Shown here piece after piece: positions 29,201 through 38,881 of a stretch of 64,000 nt of DNA. Numbering within the stretch: the stretch's first letter is position 1; each line of letters starts with the position of its first letter. The position numbers were made by a program, and so were the translations under genes. The notes below the pieces were generated by a model. It worked only from the letters and a program-made list of their open reading frames with translations. It was not told the DNA's origin and ran no database searches. The stretch comes from Dromiciops gliroides (lineage: Eukaryota > Chordata > Mammalia > Microbiotheria > Microbiotheriidae). Where the stretch lies: contig NC_057861.1 of NCBI RefSeq assembly GCF_019393635.1, positions 62,126,532 to 62,190,531 of the forward strand. Reading direction: 5' to 3'.

Positions 29201-31329
29201 CCAGCTACTGGAGATGGAGTCTGTTTCTCAGATCAATTCAGTAAGCAGCTGTTGTATCCCTACCCCAAAATTGGATTGAATATAATTTTAGCAACTCATA
29301 TTTCTTCGGTTCAAATACTTTTTACCTGCAAGTCACTGGTGCTGGGGCTATAAAGATTGTAAAAGTAACCCAGTCCCGGGGGCAGCTAAATAGCACAGTG
29401 GATAAAGCACTGGCCCTGGATTCAGAAGTACCTGAGTTCAAATCCAGCCTGAAACACTTGACGCTTACTAGCTGTGTGACCCTGGGCAAGTCACTTAATC
29501 CCCATTGCCCTACAAAAAAAAAAGTTATTAAAAAAAAAATAGTAACCCAGGCCCTTCCCTCAAGGAGCTTATATTCTATTGGGAGGGATACATCAACACA
29601 GGTAAGTATTATACAAAGCAGGGGCAAAAGAGAGCAGCCAGCTGATGTGCTCTAGGACAGTTGGGGGGGGGGAGGGAGGGAGAACTGGGGAAGGCATTCC
29701 AAGAGATAAGCCCACATCCTGCACGTGTCCCTAACACACCAGTAACCTTGCCACTACACATCCCTTAAGCCCGGAGCAGCCTTAGGGCTCTTTGTGCTTC
29801 TTACCACACCTACCCCACACGGTGAATTGGTGGTTGAAGGACAGACAGACTCTGCTAACTGCCTTTCTTGTTCTCCCCTCCATCCCTCCCTGTATTTCAG
29901 TGCTGTGAAGAACTTGATGGATAGCAGTGTTCATTTCCGAAGCATTGAGGGCTTACTGAAGCAGGCCATCAGCATCAAGGACCAGATGAATTCTGCTCAG
30001 GGTCGAAGGTAGCTCATGAGAGCTGACATCATGCTGTGTTTTCTGAGCCACAGGCTCTTATTTAAAGAGCCACTGCCCACCAGGGATATCTTAGGCAAGA
30101 CTGCATGAACCAGTAAGCTAGTTGAATTAAGAACAGTGCTGCTCAGAGCAGTGCAGAAAACCTCCTATTGCTTGTGTTGGTCTTCATGTGGCTTTTCTTT
30201 GTTGGGCAAGAATACAGGTAGAGTATTCAGATACTGAAATGAAAATAAGTTATTTTCATATTTCTGGAAGAGTATTTTTGGCTAGTAAGTAGCCCCCCCC
30301 CCTTTTTTGTTCTTCATCCTGCTAGGAAATTTAAATAAGTTATACTTTAAGTCGATGACAGCCTTCTTTTTGTGATGCTTCTGGGAGCCTTTTCTGGACT
30401 GATGGTTCTAGAAGGCATTGTGAAAGACAACCCCGGCGAGCTCCTCCTCCCACAATGGCAGAGTCCCCTCTTTGCTTTCTCTTTACACTGGTTACTAAAG
30501 GACTAAGGCTGCTGTTGGTTCCTTCTGGGAAGGCCAGTTTGAAGGATTAAATAAAAAGTATCTGCTGGCAAAATTACAAGCCTGGTTTTTATTCATAGAG
30601 CTTTTTTTTTTTTTTTTTTTGCGGGGCAATGGGGGTTAAGTGACTTGCCCAGGGTCACACAGCTAGTAAGTATCAAGTGTCTAAGGCTGGATTTGAACTC
30701 GGGTACTCCTGAATCCAGGACCGGTGCTTTATCCACTGTATTCATAGAGCTTCTTAACTCTGTCTTGCTTAGGTTGCTCCAATTTGTTGATTTTTTTACA
30801 GGATTTAGACTTACCCCCTACTTTGCCAACTAGGATTCCTGACTCCTAAGTTCATCATAGCCGAAAAGATGTTAGGAGTCAGGAGGACCTGGGCTCTAGT
30901 TCTAGCACTGTCTTAACCTGGCTTGGTTAAGGCCCAGCCTTTGGGCCACAATTTTCCAAGTTGGTTCCTGCAGAGAGATAGTGAGAATCACAGAATGGCA
31001 GTAGAGAGAGAATGTTATATGTTATCCTATCTAACCCCTTCATTTTGCAAATGAAGAAACTAAGGCTTAGGACAAGTGCCTGGCCCAGAGGTGGCCAGCA
31101 CATAGCTGTGATTTTGCTGAAGTCACAGATGAATCAGTGTGGACACATATTTATGGACTTTCTAAAACTCTTGGCATGCAGGGTTCTTGTGGCAACTTAT
31201 TCCTGATTCCTTCCTGGGAGGGAAGAAGAAGAGATTGAGTTCTGTTGGGTTGGTTTGGGGTTTTTGGCCTGTGTGATGGTCATGTTTTGTTACAGCCCTG
31301 CTGACCCGAAGCCTCCTTCCTTGACCTGA
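17238..31329 (+). CDS. BORCS8: BLOC-1 related complex subunit 8, complete gene, 5 coding exons
   Basis: Exons 17238-17274, 18964-19076, 28971-29035, 29901-30008 and 31296-31329 total 357 nt, 118 aa plus stop; human is 119. The product opens MEEAEMQLKGKKVTDKFTES, continues VYVLANEPSVALYRLQEHVR and SQGAIYTVEYACSAVKNLMD, and ends GRSPADPKPPSLT. It closely follows human BORCS8 (MEF2BNB) apart from the short proline-rich tail. BORCS8 is a subunit of BORC, which recruits ARL8 to lysosomes and links them to kinesin for outward movement. The protein is small, helical, and has no signal peptide. Intron 2 is 9.9 kb and repeat-filled. In human a read-through into MEF2B is known; MEF2B was not seen here. 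Confidence 0.97.
17680..17830 (-). repeat. Old MIR-type SINE fragment
   Basis: CATTTTACAGATGGGGAAAC, TGAGGCCCAGAGAG and a preceding GAAGGGACCTTAGAGGTCAC. BORCS8 intron 1. Confidence 0.6.
18964..19076 (+). CDS. BORCS8: BORCS8 coding exon 2
   Basis: Acceptor GGTTCAG and donor AAG/GTGAGC. Encodes VTDKFTESVYVLANEPSVAL then YRLQEHVRRSLPELAQHK, identical to human over its length as far as I can recall. Confidence 0.97.
19358..19503 (+). repeat. Marsupial tRNA SINE
   Basis: Sense copy beginning GGGGCAGCTAGTTGGCACAG; tail follows a C-run then AAATAAATCA. BORCS8 intron 2. Confidence 0.9.
19621..19711 (-). repeat. Marsupial tRNA SINE, internally deleted
   Basis: Antisense copy missing the middle: GGAGGCAATTGGGG is joined directly to ATTTGAACTCAGGTTCTCC. 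GAGGGGTTCATATTTC flanks both sides as a target-site duplication. Confidence 0.88.
20130..20515 (-). mobile_element. Marsupial L1 3' tail, 5'-truncated (copy 1)
   Basis: T-rich left end, CAGTTACATGTAAAGATAAA, TTCTCCCACCCTCCCTTCCC, GCAATCTGATATAGGTTTTA, then TTCTGGATGTGGAGGGCATT and TTTGGCATTGTCTTGTATTG. This is the reverse complement of the marsupial L1 3' untranslated region. Confidence 0.75.
20640..21090 (-). mobile_element. Marsupial L1 3' tail (copy 2)
   Basis: Same order of words as copy 1 (CAATCAGATATAGGTTATAC, TTGGAGGTGGATAGTATG, GTACAATGTTCTCTTGGTTC, CAGTTCATACAAGTCTTC), reaching further toward the L1 interior. It interrupts a SINE fragment (GGGGGACCTGAGTTCAAATC) at its left edge. Confidence 0.75.
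21310..21680 (+). repeat. Old interspersed repeat fragment
   Basis: Resembles the body at 33490-33800: GGGCCTTGAAGAATGAGTGG, 'gagggagccactgctga', then a long purine-rich end. Mammalian-wide type, name uncertain. Confidence 0.4.
21800..21962 (-). repeat. Marsupial tRNA SINE
   Basis: Antisense copy with a TTTGTTTTTGTTTTTT start and CACCACCTAGCTGCCCC end. Immediately followed by an L2-type 3' end fragment (GATTACCAGTTCCTTGAGAG). Confidence 0.92.
22640..22860 (-). repeat. Old MIR-type SINE
   Basis: TTTAGCACTTTCAAG-like start, CATGACAACTCTGGGAAGTA, 'aaggtcacacagctggtg' and GAAGCTAGGTCCAGTG. Confidence 0.6.
22905..23345 (-). mobile_element. Marsupial L1 3' tail (copy 3)
   Basis: Same word order as the two copies at 20.1-21.1 kb: GTTCCAAATTCTCTCCCTTC, AGTTCTCTTTCTGGAGGAGG, CCTTTGGAATTGTCTTGGAT, GTTCTCCTGGTTCTGCTTAA. 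Confidence 0.75.
23381..23536 (+). repeat. Marsupial tRNA SINE
   Basis: Sense full copy with an A-rich (AAATA)n tail. AAGAACACTAATCTG(A/G)GG flanks both ends as a target-site duplication. Confidence 0.94.
24891..25440 (-). pseudogene. hAT transposase C-terminal remnant (ZBED/GTF2IRD2-like)
   Basis: The frame at 25438-25034 (134 aa) reads LPLEVINLQCNDLLKGKHRE, then a CLPSDEYAQLKSPA stretch. This is the hAT dimerisation region with its usual 'lql.Cn..Lk.k' and 'lp...yp.Lr..A' pattern. A frameshift follows at about 25034, because the family-typical continuation MKHAKSHYRPVLPDGHLPSI, ending KPKLREMLIPT and a stop at 24891, sits in another frame. The N-terminal BED finger and catalytic part are absent. 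I judge it a dead transposon, not a domesticated gene: it is broken, intronic, and lies inside its own inverted repeats. Confidence 0.78.
25560..25822 (+). repeat. Composite SINE: MIR-like body with RTE-type tail
   Basis: Head GGCAGCTAGGTGGTGAAATA, core CTTTGTGATGCTGAGCAAGT, then the tail AATGATCTGGAGAAGGAAAT, CACTCCAGTATCTTTGCCAA and AACACCAAATGGGGTCA typical of SINEs mobilised by an RTE-class LINE. Confidence 0.85.
26360..26575. repeat. Purine-rich (GAGA/GGGA) low-complexity tract
   Basis: Runs of GAGAGAGAC, GACAGACAGACAG, GGGAAGGAGGGAAG and GAGAGAGAG. The open frames over it on the minus strand (Ser/Leu/Pro-rich) are artefacts. Confidence 0.85.
27850..28050 (-). repeat. Old MIR-type SINE
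   Basis: GGATTCTCACAACCACCCTG, TAGGAAGCTGAGGCTCAGAT, then GTATTTGAACCCAAATCTTT. BORCS8 intron 2. Confidence 0.6.
28482..28613 (-). repeat. Marsupial tRNA SINE
   Basis: Antisense copy with a short deletion in the CACACAGC segment; CATCCCAGT(G/A)TTCTT flanks both ends as a target-site duplication. Confidence 0.9.
28971..29035 (+). CDS. BORCS8: BORCS8 coding exon 3
   Basis: Acceptor TTCTTTTCAG and donor CAG/GTAAAC. Encodes SDMQNWEEQSQGAIYTVEYA then C and two bases of S. Confidence 0.96.
29379..29541 (+). repeat. Marsupial tRNA SINE
   Basis: Sense copy starting GGGGGCAGCTAAATAGCACA with an A-rich tail. GTAACCCAG flanks both sides as a target-site duplication. BORCS8 intron 3. Confidence 0.92.
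29901..30008 (+). CDS. BORCS8: BORCS8 coding exon 4
   Basis: Acceptor GTATTTCAG and donor CGAAG/GTAGCT. Encodes SAVKNLMDSSVHFRSIEGLL then KQAISIKDQMNSAQGR. If not spliced, the frame ends one codon further at TAG. Confidence 0.95.
30550..30555 (+). terminator. BORCS8: Candidate intronic poly(A) signal of BORCS8
   Basis: AATAAA in GATTAAATAAAAAGTATCTG, 540 nt after exon 4 and free of SINE sequence. It could end a transcript that retains intron 4 and stops right after QGRR. Confidence 0.4.
30600..30739 (-). repeat. Marsupial tRNA SINE
   Basis: Antisense copy, long T-run start, truncated just before the terminal GCTGCCCC. ATTCATAGAGCTT flanks both sides as a target-site duplication. Confidence 0.92.
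31296..31329 (+). CDS. BORCS8: BORCS8 terminal coding exon 5
   Basis: Acceptor TTGTTACAG, then 34 nt completing S and encoding PADPKPPSLT and TGA. It aligns with the human tail (SPEEPPPPSSA) only loosely but in the same place and phase. No canonical AATAAA was found soon after, so the 3' end is unplaced. Confidence 0.82.
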
Positions 31330-32815
31330 TTTTTGGATGAGGCAAATCTTTCTCCACCTTCTCAGGTCAGTGTAGAGAAGGGGAGTTGATGCATCCTGCT
31401 GCTCTGGGGCTAATCTTGCTGCCTTCTGTTTCCAGATGGGAACCTCACTTTTCTAACCTCTCTGCAAAGCTCCCCCCACGGACATCAAATCTAGTCAGCA
31501 TGGCAGGGCCTGATACATAGAATGTAGCATGTCAGACTTGGGATCTTAGGACATGGAATGAGAGAGCTGGAGGGAACCTCCAAGATCATGTCAGCTAGCC
31601 CTGCCACTATAGGTGAGCACCTTGAGGAAGGAGAGACTTGCTCCAGGCCACACAGGAAGAGGCAGAGCTAGGATTGGGTCGAGTCTGTGCCCTTATGCCC
31701 TAGGTATGGGCTCCTCCTGCTATACCATGATTTCGGATCATGGAATTTAGAGCTGGTGAAGAAGAAAGGCTAGTCTTGATGATCTCCACATTCTGTTGGC
31801 ACTTTGCTCACACCAACACTGTCAGTATTATCCTGTTTTACAGATGAGGGAATTTCAGCCAAGAAGCAAAATAACTTGCCGTGGGCCATCCAGGCATTAA
31901 CAGTCCTTGGTTTTCAGACTCTTTGTTCTTTCTACCTCAGCCTCTTGCTGCTGCTAATCTCACTACCACCACTGCTGCTGCTTCTGCTGCTAGCTCTCCA
32001 GCTGTTCTTTCTGTTAGTCTGTCATTACTTTGCCCCATCTCACCAGGTAACCCATGTGTTCCAGGCAGCAAAGGCCCCCAGAAGACCAGTCAGGCTCAGG
32101 AGCCAGAAGCACCAAGGAAGAGAAAAGCACTTGTCACCACTCCCTCTGACTCAGAGGCTCTGGTGGCCTCACCGGGTGTGTATCAAATTGATCTCCAATA
32201 TGAGCAGAAGACATTTCTGAAAACCTTTGACTGTGGTTCTTTGTCTTAGGAGGAAATCTTTTGGCTTTTACCACTAACTGAGAAGACTGATTGATGTCTT
32301 CCTCCTTAGGGAAGAGTCCCCTTCCCCAGGACCACCAAGGCTCATCTTTCTGATGGGGGAGCAAGTAAGTGCGTATGGCTTCCTGGTCCCAAAGGCTCAT
32401 CTGATAAATGGTTACCTTTTTGTACACATTATCAGAGAAGGGACCTTGGAGGCCATGTGCAAAAACAGGTCAAGACAAGGGAAGTGACTTAACTTGCCCA
32501 AAGCCCCACACTATGAGTCAGTGGTTGAGCTGGGCCTCAAACCTCAGTCTTCTCACCCTCTTGTGTACTTTTTTTCCTTTGTGCTTCTTGTGTACTTTTC
32601 ACTTCATACCACAATGGTACAAAGGTTAACCAGCTTGTGAAGGGACTGGGACAAGGGCACTGAGTACCAGGCTAAATAGGTAGTATGTGACTAAGTGGAT
32701 GAGGATCCCAGAGCAAAAGAAGCCAGAGAATACTGCTGTGACTTGGGGATGACAAAGGGCCCACAAGTTTGGGAGCCTTATCAAATCTCTTGAGTGGAAA
32801 GGGCCTCAGGGGGCA
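31330..32815. other. BORCS8 3' flank, no gene recognised
   Basis: May include the BORCS8 3' UTR. Contains an old 'gagctggagggaacctccaagatcat' repeat near 31560-31700. Overlapping open frames at 31804-32249 include Leu-, Ala- and Thr-rich runs from a CTG/CTAC-rich patch and resemble no known protein. Confidence 0.4.
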
Positions 32816-32819
32816 ACCT

Positions 32820-32995
32820 TGTTGTATTGTGTAGTCACGTCCAACTCTTTGTGATTCTATAGACCATAGCACACCAGTGCTGTCTGTGGGCTTTTCTTGG
32901 CAAAGATACGGGAGTGGTTTGTCATTTCTTTTTCCAGGGAATGAAGGCAAACAGAGGTTGAGTGCCCAGGGTTACACAGTAAGTGTCTGAGGCCA
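32820..32995 (-). repeat. Composite SINE tail (RTE-type)
   Basis: GTAGTCACGTCCAACTCTTT, GTGGGCTTTTCTTGGCAAAG, 'atacgggagtggtttgtcatttc' and then MIR-like 'agtgtctgaggccagac'. Antisense relative to 25560-25822. Confidence 0.75.
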
Positions 32996-33249
32996 GACAC
33001 ATTCCTCTGCTCCAATAGCAAGGGATACATTCTCCCTGGTGCTAAGTCTCAGTTTCTACATATGGTCCCACCAAGTTTATATAACACCTTATATGTGCTC
33101 CAGATGGTTTCTAGTTACAAAGTGGGGTGAGAACACCCCCACCCTTTTGATGGATTTTTCAGGATCCTAGGGGAAACCCTGTTGAGAAGACTCTAGCTTT
33201 TGAACTTCCATCCAATATTCTCTATCTATAAAATCAGCTATTCCTAAGA

Positions 33250-33830
33250 CAATGCATTCAGGCAGTCAATAAACCTTTATTAAATAACTAACATGTACCA
33301 GGCTCTTTGTCAAGTTCTGGGGATAGAAAATGAAGTATAAAAAGCCCCTACCCTTGAGGAGTTTCCAGTCTAATGGGGAGACAAGCAAACAAATATATAC
33401 ACACAAACTTCATAGGAGATAATTAACAAAAAGAAAAGCACTAGAATTAAGAGGGATAGGGAAAGGTTTCCTGTACAAAGTAGGATTTTATTTGGCCCTG
33501 AAAGCCAGAAGGTAGAAATGAAGAGGGAGAGGATTCCAGGTAGGAGGGACTTAGAGAAAATGTCCAGAAACTAAGAGAATTTCTGGTTCATGGAGCAGCA
33601 AGGAGGAATAAAGTGTAAGAAGACTGGAAGGTTGGTGGGGGAGTACATTATGAAGGGCTTGGAACGGGATTTTGGATTTGATCCTCAAAGTAATAGGGAG
33701 CCCCTGGAGCTTACTGAATAGGGATGTGTAATTGAGGAAAATCACTTTTGGTGGCTGAATGCAGGATGGAGTGGAGTGGGAAGAGATTTGAGGCAAACAG
33801 ACCTATCAGTAGGCTGTTGAAATTCACACA
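33250..33830 (+). repeat. Old interspersed repeat of the 'tgccaggcac' type, long copy
   Basis: GTCAATAAACCTTTATTAAA, 'ccaggctctttgtcaag', GGAGACAAGCAAACAAATAT, then TAGGGAGCCCCTGGAGCTTA and GGAGTGGAGTGGGAAGAGAT. The fullest copy of the family in the window. Confidence 0.55.
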
Positions 33831-34470
33831 GTATATGATATTTACAAAGCCAGCTGCTCATAATAATGAATATCTACTTAATAAGGGGAAATAAGCCATT
33901 ATATATGTATATGTAACCAAATACATAAATGATAAAACTATATCACAAGATATATCTAACACCAGATCACCCGGTCCCACCAATACACTCAATAGCTATA
34001 GTGAAGAGTGGTCACACACTTACAGGAACCTGGTAGGGAAACACATGAGGAAGGAATACTTGTGCTTAGGGTACTTTACAACTCCAGACTGCAGGCTTCA
34101 ATGTTTTGGTCCATTTAGGAACATTTGCATCACCCAAAAAACTACTACTCACTGCTTGACTGTTGGGCCTTGCCACTTTAGCTGGGGAAACCGTCTTCTC
34201 TACTAGAACAGAGCCTTTATAAACTCTTTCAATGAACCCTTGAAAGGGCATTTAGAAAATGTGAATAGCAGTTCTCTTCAAGCTAAAGAAGGATAATGCT
34301 TTATCCCATTGGCCTACAGGCTATACAAACCAAACCAGCCAGTTATTTGCTCACCAGGAGGCTGTGCTGCCCTATCGGTACAGAGTTCACAGCAACCCAA
34401 TCTCAGCTCCCCCTTTCAGCCAGCTCACCAGGAACTGCCCTCTGCTTTTCCTTTTCCAAGTCACACTTGG
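33831..34470. other. AT-rich intergenic stretch, nothing recognised
   Basis: Includes ATATATGTATATGTA-type low complexity near 33901 and otherwise unique-looking sequence with no exon-like structure. Confidence 0.4.
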
Positions 34471-34476
34471 CATAGA

Positions 34477-34662
34477 ACAGGGCTTCTTAAACTTTTTCCA
34501 CTTGTGACCCCTTTTTGCCTGAGAAATGTTTACTGGACCCCGAGCATTATAGGTATGCAAAACAAGCATACATAATCTTACTATAGCTAAATTTTTCTTG
34601 ACCCCCACGTTTGGTTATGTCACCCCATGTGGGGTCTCGACCTACTGTCTAAGAAACATTGG
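34477..34662 (+). mobile_element. Short non-autonomous hAT-like DNA transposon
   Basis: Left end CAGGGCTTCTTAAACTTTTT, interior GTGACCCCTTTTTGCCTGAG and CACCCCATGTGGGGTCTCGA, right end CTGTCTAAGAAACATTGG (a degenerate inverted repeat). Related to the unit at 14405-14574, which lies in the other orientation. Confidence 0.75.
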
Positions 34663-35146
34663 CAAAGAACAAGCCCTTATGTGAAGCTCTCCAACTCTAG
34701 GTGTCGTGGAAGAGCAGTGACCCGTTTGTTCACTGAAAGAGCTTACAAAGGCTAAGTAGAGAAGAGATGGACCCAGCTGAAGAGTAGTGAGGATCAACAA
34801 AAAGGCCGGCTGTTCCTGGAGCTCTAGGTTGTTGACTTTCTGACCACTCATGGAATCGCTCAGCTGAAGTCTTCTCTTGGTTGACTGCTTCTAAATGCCA
34901 CACCTCCAGTGGAAAAGCTTTTTCAACTCCCCTCCTGCCCTCTTCCTCTCCTGCTGCAATCCTCAATGATGTCTCTTGCCCTTCTGAAAGAGTGTTTAAT
35001 GTTTTAAGTGAGAGCCTGCAGATTCTCAGTGACTCACCTACTGAAAAAGTCACAACCCCTCGGGTTTCCCCAATCAAATTGGTAGGTTTTTAGAATCACA
35101 CCTCAGTCTCCAAATGTCTATGTGATTCCTCATTTTCTTAGTTTTA

Positions 35147-35330
35147 ATGGCAGCTAGTGGATAGAGTGCCGGGCCTTGAGTCAGGAAGACCTGAGTTCAA
35201 ATTCAGCCTCAGGCACTTATTAGCTGTGTGACCCAGGGCAAGTCACTGGGAATAATAGCACCTATTTTCCAGGATTGTGAGGATCAAATGAAACAATATT
35301 TGTAATACTCTTAGCAAGCTTTGGTATACT
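35147..35330 (+). repeat. MIR/marsupial tRNA SINE fragment
   Basis: GGCAGCTAGTGGATAGAGTG, GAGTTCAAATTCAGCCTCAG, TGTGTGACCCAGGGCAAGTC, then a MIR-like end (GATTGTGAGGATCAAATGAA). Confidence 0.75.
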
Positions 35331-35384
35331 AGTACTCCTCCTTGCCCTTAAGCTGTGATCCAATACTTCAGCCTGGATCCATGT

Positions 35385-35740
35385 ATGGGCAGTGCAACAG
35401 AGTCCTACACCCAGTGCAAGCAGAGACCTTGGTAAGCTTCTGACCGGTTATGGAGAACTCACACAAGGCAGGCTGTCACACAAGGACCCTCTTAAGGTCT
35501 CTCTGAAGAACTTTGGAATTGATTGTGAGACATGGGAGTCTGGTACAGTACCGCCCAGCATGGCATCAAAGAAGTGTTGTCCTCTATGAATAGAGCCATC
35601 TCCACTCCAAGTGTTCATATGGACTCTGTGCTTGACCTGTGGTAAAGCCTGCCAACCTTGTATTGGTCTGATCAGTCACAGTCAAGACACACTGTACCTT
35701 TACCCCAACAGAGAAGGAAGGACAACAACCATACCATACT
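35385..35740 (+). mobile_element. Non-LTR retrotransposon (LINE) 3' coding fragment with finger-like end
   Basis: Short reading stretches such as HKDPLKVSLKNFGIDCETWE and a later C-x2-C ... IGLISHSQ pattern resemble the C-terminal end of an endonuclease/reverse-transcriptase ORF of RTE/CR1-class LINEs. Frames are broken. Confidence 0.6.
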
Positions 35741-35789
35741 TTCTCACTTGTTGGTCTCTTCAGACATTCGATTGAACAGCATTCATTAA

Positions 35790-36720
35790 GTGCTTATTGT
35801 ATGCATCAACTCCCATGGATTCATTTATCCTCTCCATATAGATGATTCCTGTATCTGCAAATTCAGCCCTAATCTCATTTCTGAACTCTAGTCTCACATT
35901 ACCTATTGGACTGACTACTGGACATTTCAAACTGCCCCATAGGTATCTCAAAATCAGCATATTCAAAACAGAATTAATTCTCTTTACCCTAAAACTCATA
36001 TCTCTTCTGAACTTCCCTGTTACTTTGGGGGGCATTGTCATCCTTGTGGTCAAATCACCCAGGTTCGCAACCTTGGTATCATCCTTGATTTCTCTTTTAC
36101 CCCACATGTCCAGTCAATTGCCAAGTCTTGTAATTTCGTTGTAATATCTCTTGCATGTGTCTTCTTCCCTACACTCACATCATAATTTATTTCAGGCCAT
36201 TATCTCTTGCCTGGGGTATTTTAATAACCTCCTTAATTGGACTCTCTGCCTCGTCTATTCCCATTCCAATCTATTCTCCACACTAAGGCTGAAGTGATTT
36301 TCTTAAAGCATAGGTCTGACCATGTCTGCCTTCCCTACTTAAACTCCTTTGACCTCTGGGATTAAACATAAATTTCTCTTTGTGGCATTTAAAGTTCTTC
36401 ATGACCTGGTCTTACTCTCCATGGCACTCTATGGTCTAGCCTTACTGGCCTTCTTGCTGTTCCTCACATAGCACACTCCATCTTCCATCTTTGTGCTTTG
36501 CACTGGTTGTCCTGTCCCCCATGCCTGGAATTCTCTCCCTCACTTCTGCCTTCTGATATTCCTAACTTCTTGCTGTGGGAGGCTTTTCTTAGTTTCTCCT
36601 AGCTGCATGTTTTCCCTCCGAGGGGGGGATTACCTTGAATTCAATTCATATATGTCTTTTATACAGTTTATCTATGTGACAGTCATTCAGACAAGGCTTG
36701 GACTAGTTGCCTCTTGAGGG
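35790..36720 (+). mobile_element. L2/CR1-type LINE fragment
   Basis: Translated pieces include QVRNLGIILDFSFTPHVQSI, the usual end of an L2/CR1 reverse transcriptase. It continues into the typical 3' text (CATGCCTGGAATTCTCTCCC, GGAGGCTTTTCTTAGTTTCT). The 100- and 115-aa frames on either strand are by-products of this decayed element. Confidence 0.75.
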
Positions 36721-37003
36721 GACTAAGTTACTAAAGACTCTGGGAGTTATAGTTTGACCATCCTGGAAAAATACAAAGCTATCATGGGCTTGGAACTGGG
36801 CAATGGAATCTCCTGTTGTAGTGGTTTAAAATGCTCTTGAGAGACATAGGAAGAGACCCAAAGACTGTCAACAGGGATTATAAGGAGTGGGGACCCCAGC
36901 AGCATTGAGGAGCAGTGACAGAATCAGTCTGCTTTCCAGAACTCACTCTAACCCCTGTAGGGGCTGGAGCCTTTTCCTTTCCTTGGCCCTCAATTCAGTT
37001 TTT

Positions 37004-37155
37004 TTGTTTGGTTGTTTGTTTTTTGAGGCAATTGGGATTAAGTGACTTGCCCAGGGTCACACAGCTAGTGTCAAGTGTCTGAGGCCGAATTTGAACTCAG
37101 GTCCTCCTGACTCCAGAGCTGATGCTCTATCCACTGCACCACCTAGCTGCCCCCC
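37004..37155 (-). repeat. Marsupial tRNA SINE
   Basis: Antisense copy with GTTTGGTTGTTTGTTTTTTG start and CACCACCTAGCTGCCCCCCC end; CAATTCAGTTTT / CAAGTCAGTTTT flank it. Confidence 0.9.
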
Positions 37156-37919
37156 CCCCAAGTCAGTTTTAAAATCTAGCAGGAAGTGACTGAATTAACA
37201 CTACTTAAATAAATGGCTAGAACAGTGGTAAATCTATTTCACTTTCTGCTTCTCTCTTCTGTCTTATTAGCCCACGCAATGGGGTGGTACTGTTTATTAA
37301 TGGTTTCTTTGCTTGTTTAAATTTGCTTACTTTTCTGTATTAACAAGAAGTGTTTTACAGATTAGGATAATTTTCATTGCCTCCTAAGTCTTTGTTAAAG
37401 AAAATGTGGATGGGGGCGGGGCGGGGGGGGGAGGTGGCGGGAAAGTCAGTGGATAATTGGCTACACAGAATTTAATTGGCAGGCAAGCATCTTTCCAGCC
37501 TGGCAACCAAAAGATTACCTGGGGCCTTGGAGATTTATGAATGTTATTGATAGTATATATTTTTAAGGTTTTTGATTTTGTAGAGAAAAGAAGCCACATG
37601 GAACAGGGCCCCTTGCCCTAGAGTAAAACACTCATGAGTTAGGATCTCCCAGTAGGCAGGTCACTTTGAACAAGTTACCTTTGGGTTTTCTTTGCCCTGC
37701 ATGGGAGAGAAGGAAAAGGAAGTAGATGTGGGGAACCTTAGGGAGTAGAGCCCGGAAAGGCCAGGAAGAATTGGTACCACCCAGTGTTCTGAAGGGAGAG
37801 CTCTGAAGTCACACTTCCCTTGACAGTGACATGAGGCGGATACACCTAGATATGTATATATTGTTTCTTCCATTAGAATATAAGCTTCTTGAGGTCAAGG
37901 CCTGTTTTTGCTTCTGTCA

Positions 37920-38080
37920 CTTGTTGTTGTTATTGGTCCTTTGTTCTCGAAGAGGACCAGTGACATCAGGAGGGTGATGTCTTGACTTTCCTATGAATTG
38001 GATTTAAGTGAGGCAGGGCTTTGAAAAGTCACAGCCTCACTTTCTCTTCCAGAGTCAGCAAAGTCCAGTGCCAAGACAAA
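37920..38080 (+). repeat. Dispersed repeat, 'gaagaggaccagtgacatc' family
   Basis: TTGTTCTCGAAGAGGACCAG, GGGTGATGTCTTGACTTTCC, TGGATTTAAGTGAGGCAGGG and CTCACTTTCTCTTCCAGAGT. Second copy of the family at 10812-10945. Confidence 0.55.
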
Positions 38081-38410
38081 AGGTAAGATGACTGGCTATG
38101 GCTCCAGATGAAGTGGATGACCTTGGCCTTTCTAAATTAAGGTCTTTCTCAGGCCTCAGTCTGTCTGATTCCAGGCCCATTCAGTGACCAAGGTCTAGGT
38201 AAGAATTGAAATAAAAGGTCCCCTAATATGCCATCACAAAAACATCAGTCTGGGAGGGGAAGATTTTCCATTTCTTGCCAGAACATCAACAATTGCCATT
38301 TACACTCATTATAAAACACTAAACCCTCAGTAAGCCATAGAGGCTTGGGCTGGGGCACATTATTGGTCATTCACTGAAAGCCAGAATGATTTGGGTTTAA
38401 AAGTATAGTC

Positions 38411-38563
38411 AGGGGGCAGCTAGGTGGCACAGTGGATAGAGTATCGGCCCTGGAGTCAGGAGTACCTGAGTTCAAATCCGGCCTCAGACATTTCACACTT
38501 ACTAGCTGTGTGACCCTGGGCAAGTCACTTAACCCCAATTGCCTCACTAAAAAAAAAAAAAAG
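38411..38563 (+). repeat. Marsupial tRNA SINE
   Basis: Sense full copy GGGGCAGCTAGGTGGCACAG through CCCCAATTGCCTCAC and an A-run. (A/T)AGT(A/T)TAGTCAG flanks it. Confidence 0.94.
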
Positions 38564-38718
38564 TTTAGTCAGATAGCTCCAACTGAAACACAATGGACTC
38601 ATCCAGAGAATCAGTGGACTCCTTCAAACCCATTTTTTTTTTTAAAGAGCCTGTTTTTTCAAAGGTATATTTCAAGAAATCACAACTGCACAGGACAAAA
38701 AAGTAAGTTGTCCTAGCT

Positions 38719-38881
38719 TTTTTTTTTTGTTTTTTTTTTTTAATTTTGTGGGGCAATGGGGGTTAAGTGACTTGCCCAAGGTCACACAGCTAGTAAGTGT
38801 CAAGTGTCTGAGGCCGGATTTGAACTCAGATACTCCTGAATCCAGGGCCGGTGCTTTATCCACTACGCCATCTAGCTGCCC
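38719..38881 (-). repeat. Marsupial tRNA SINE
   Basis: Antisense full copy; GTTGTCCTAGCTTTT flanks both sides as a target-site duplication. Confidence 0.94.

Noticed and set aside
31804-32249. Two overlapping frames after BORCS8, considered as MEF2B or a new gene
   Set aside because: No MADS-box or MEF2 sequence. Leu/Thr/Ala runs come from CTG- and CTAC-rich text, with no splice support.
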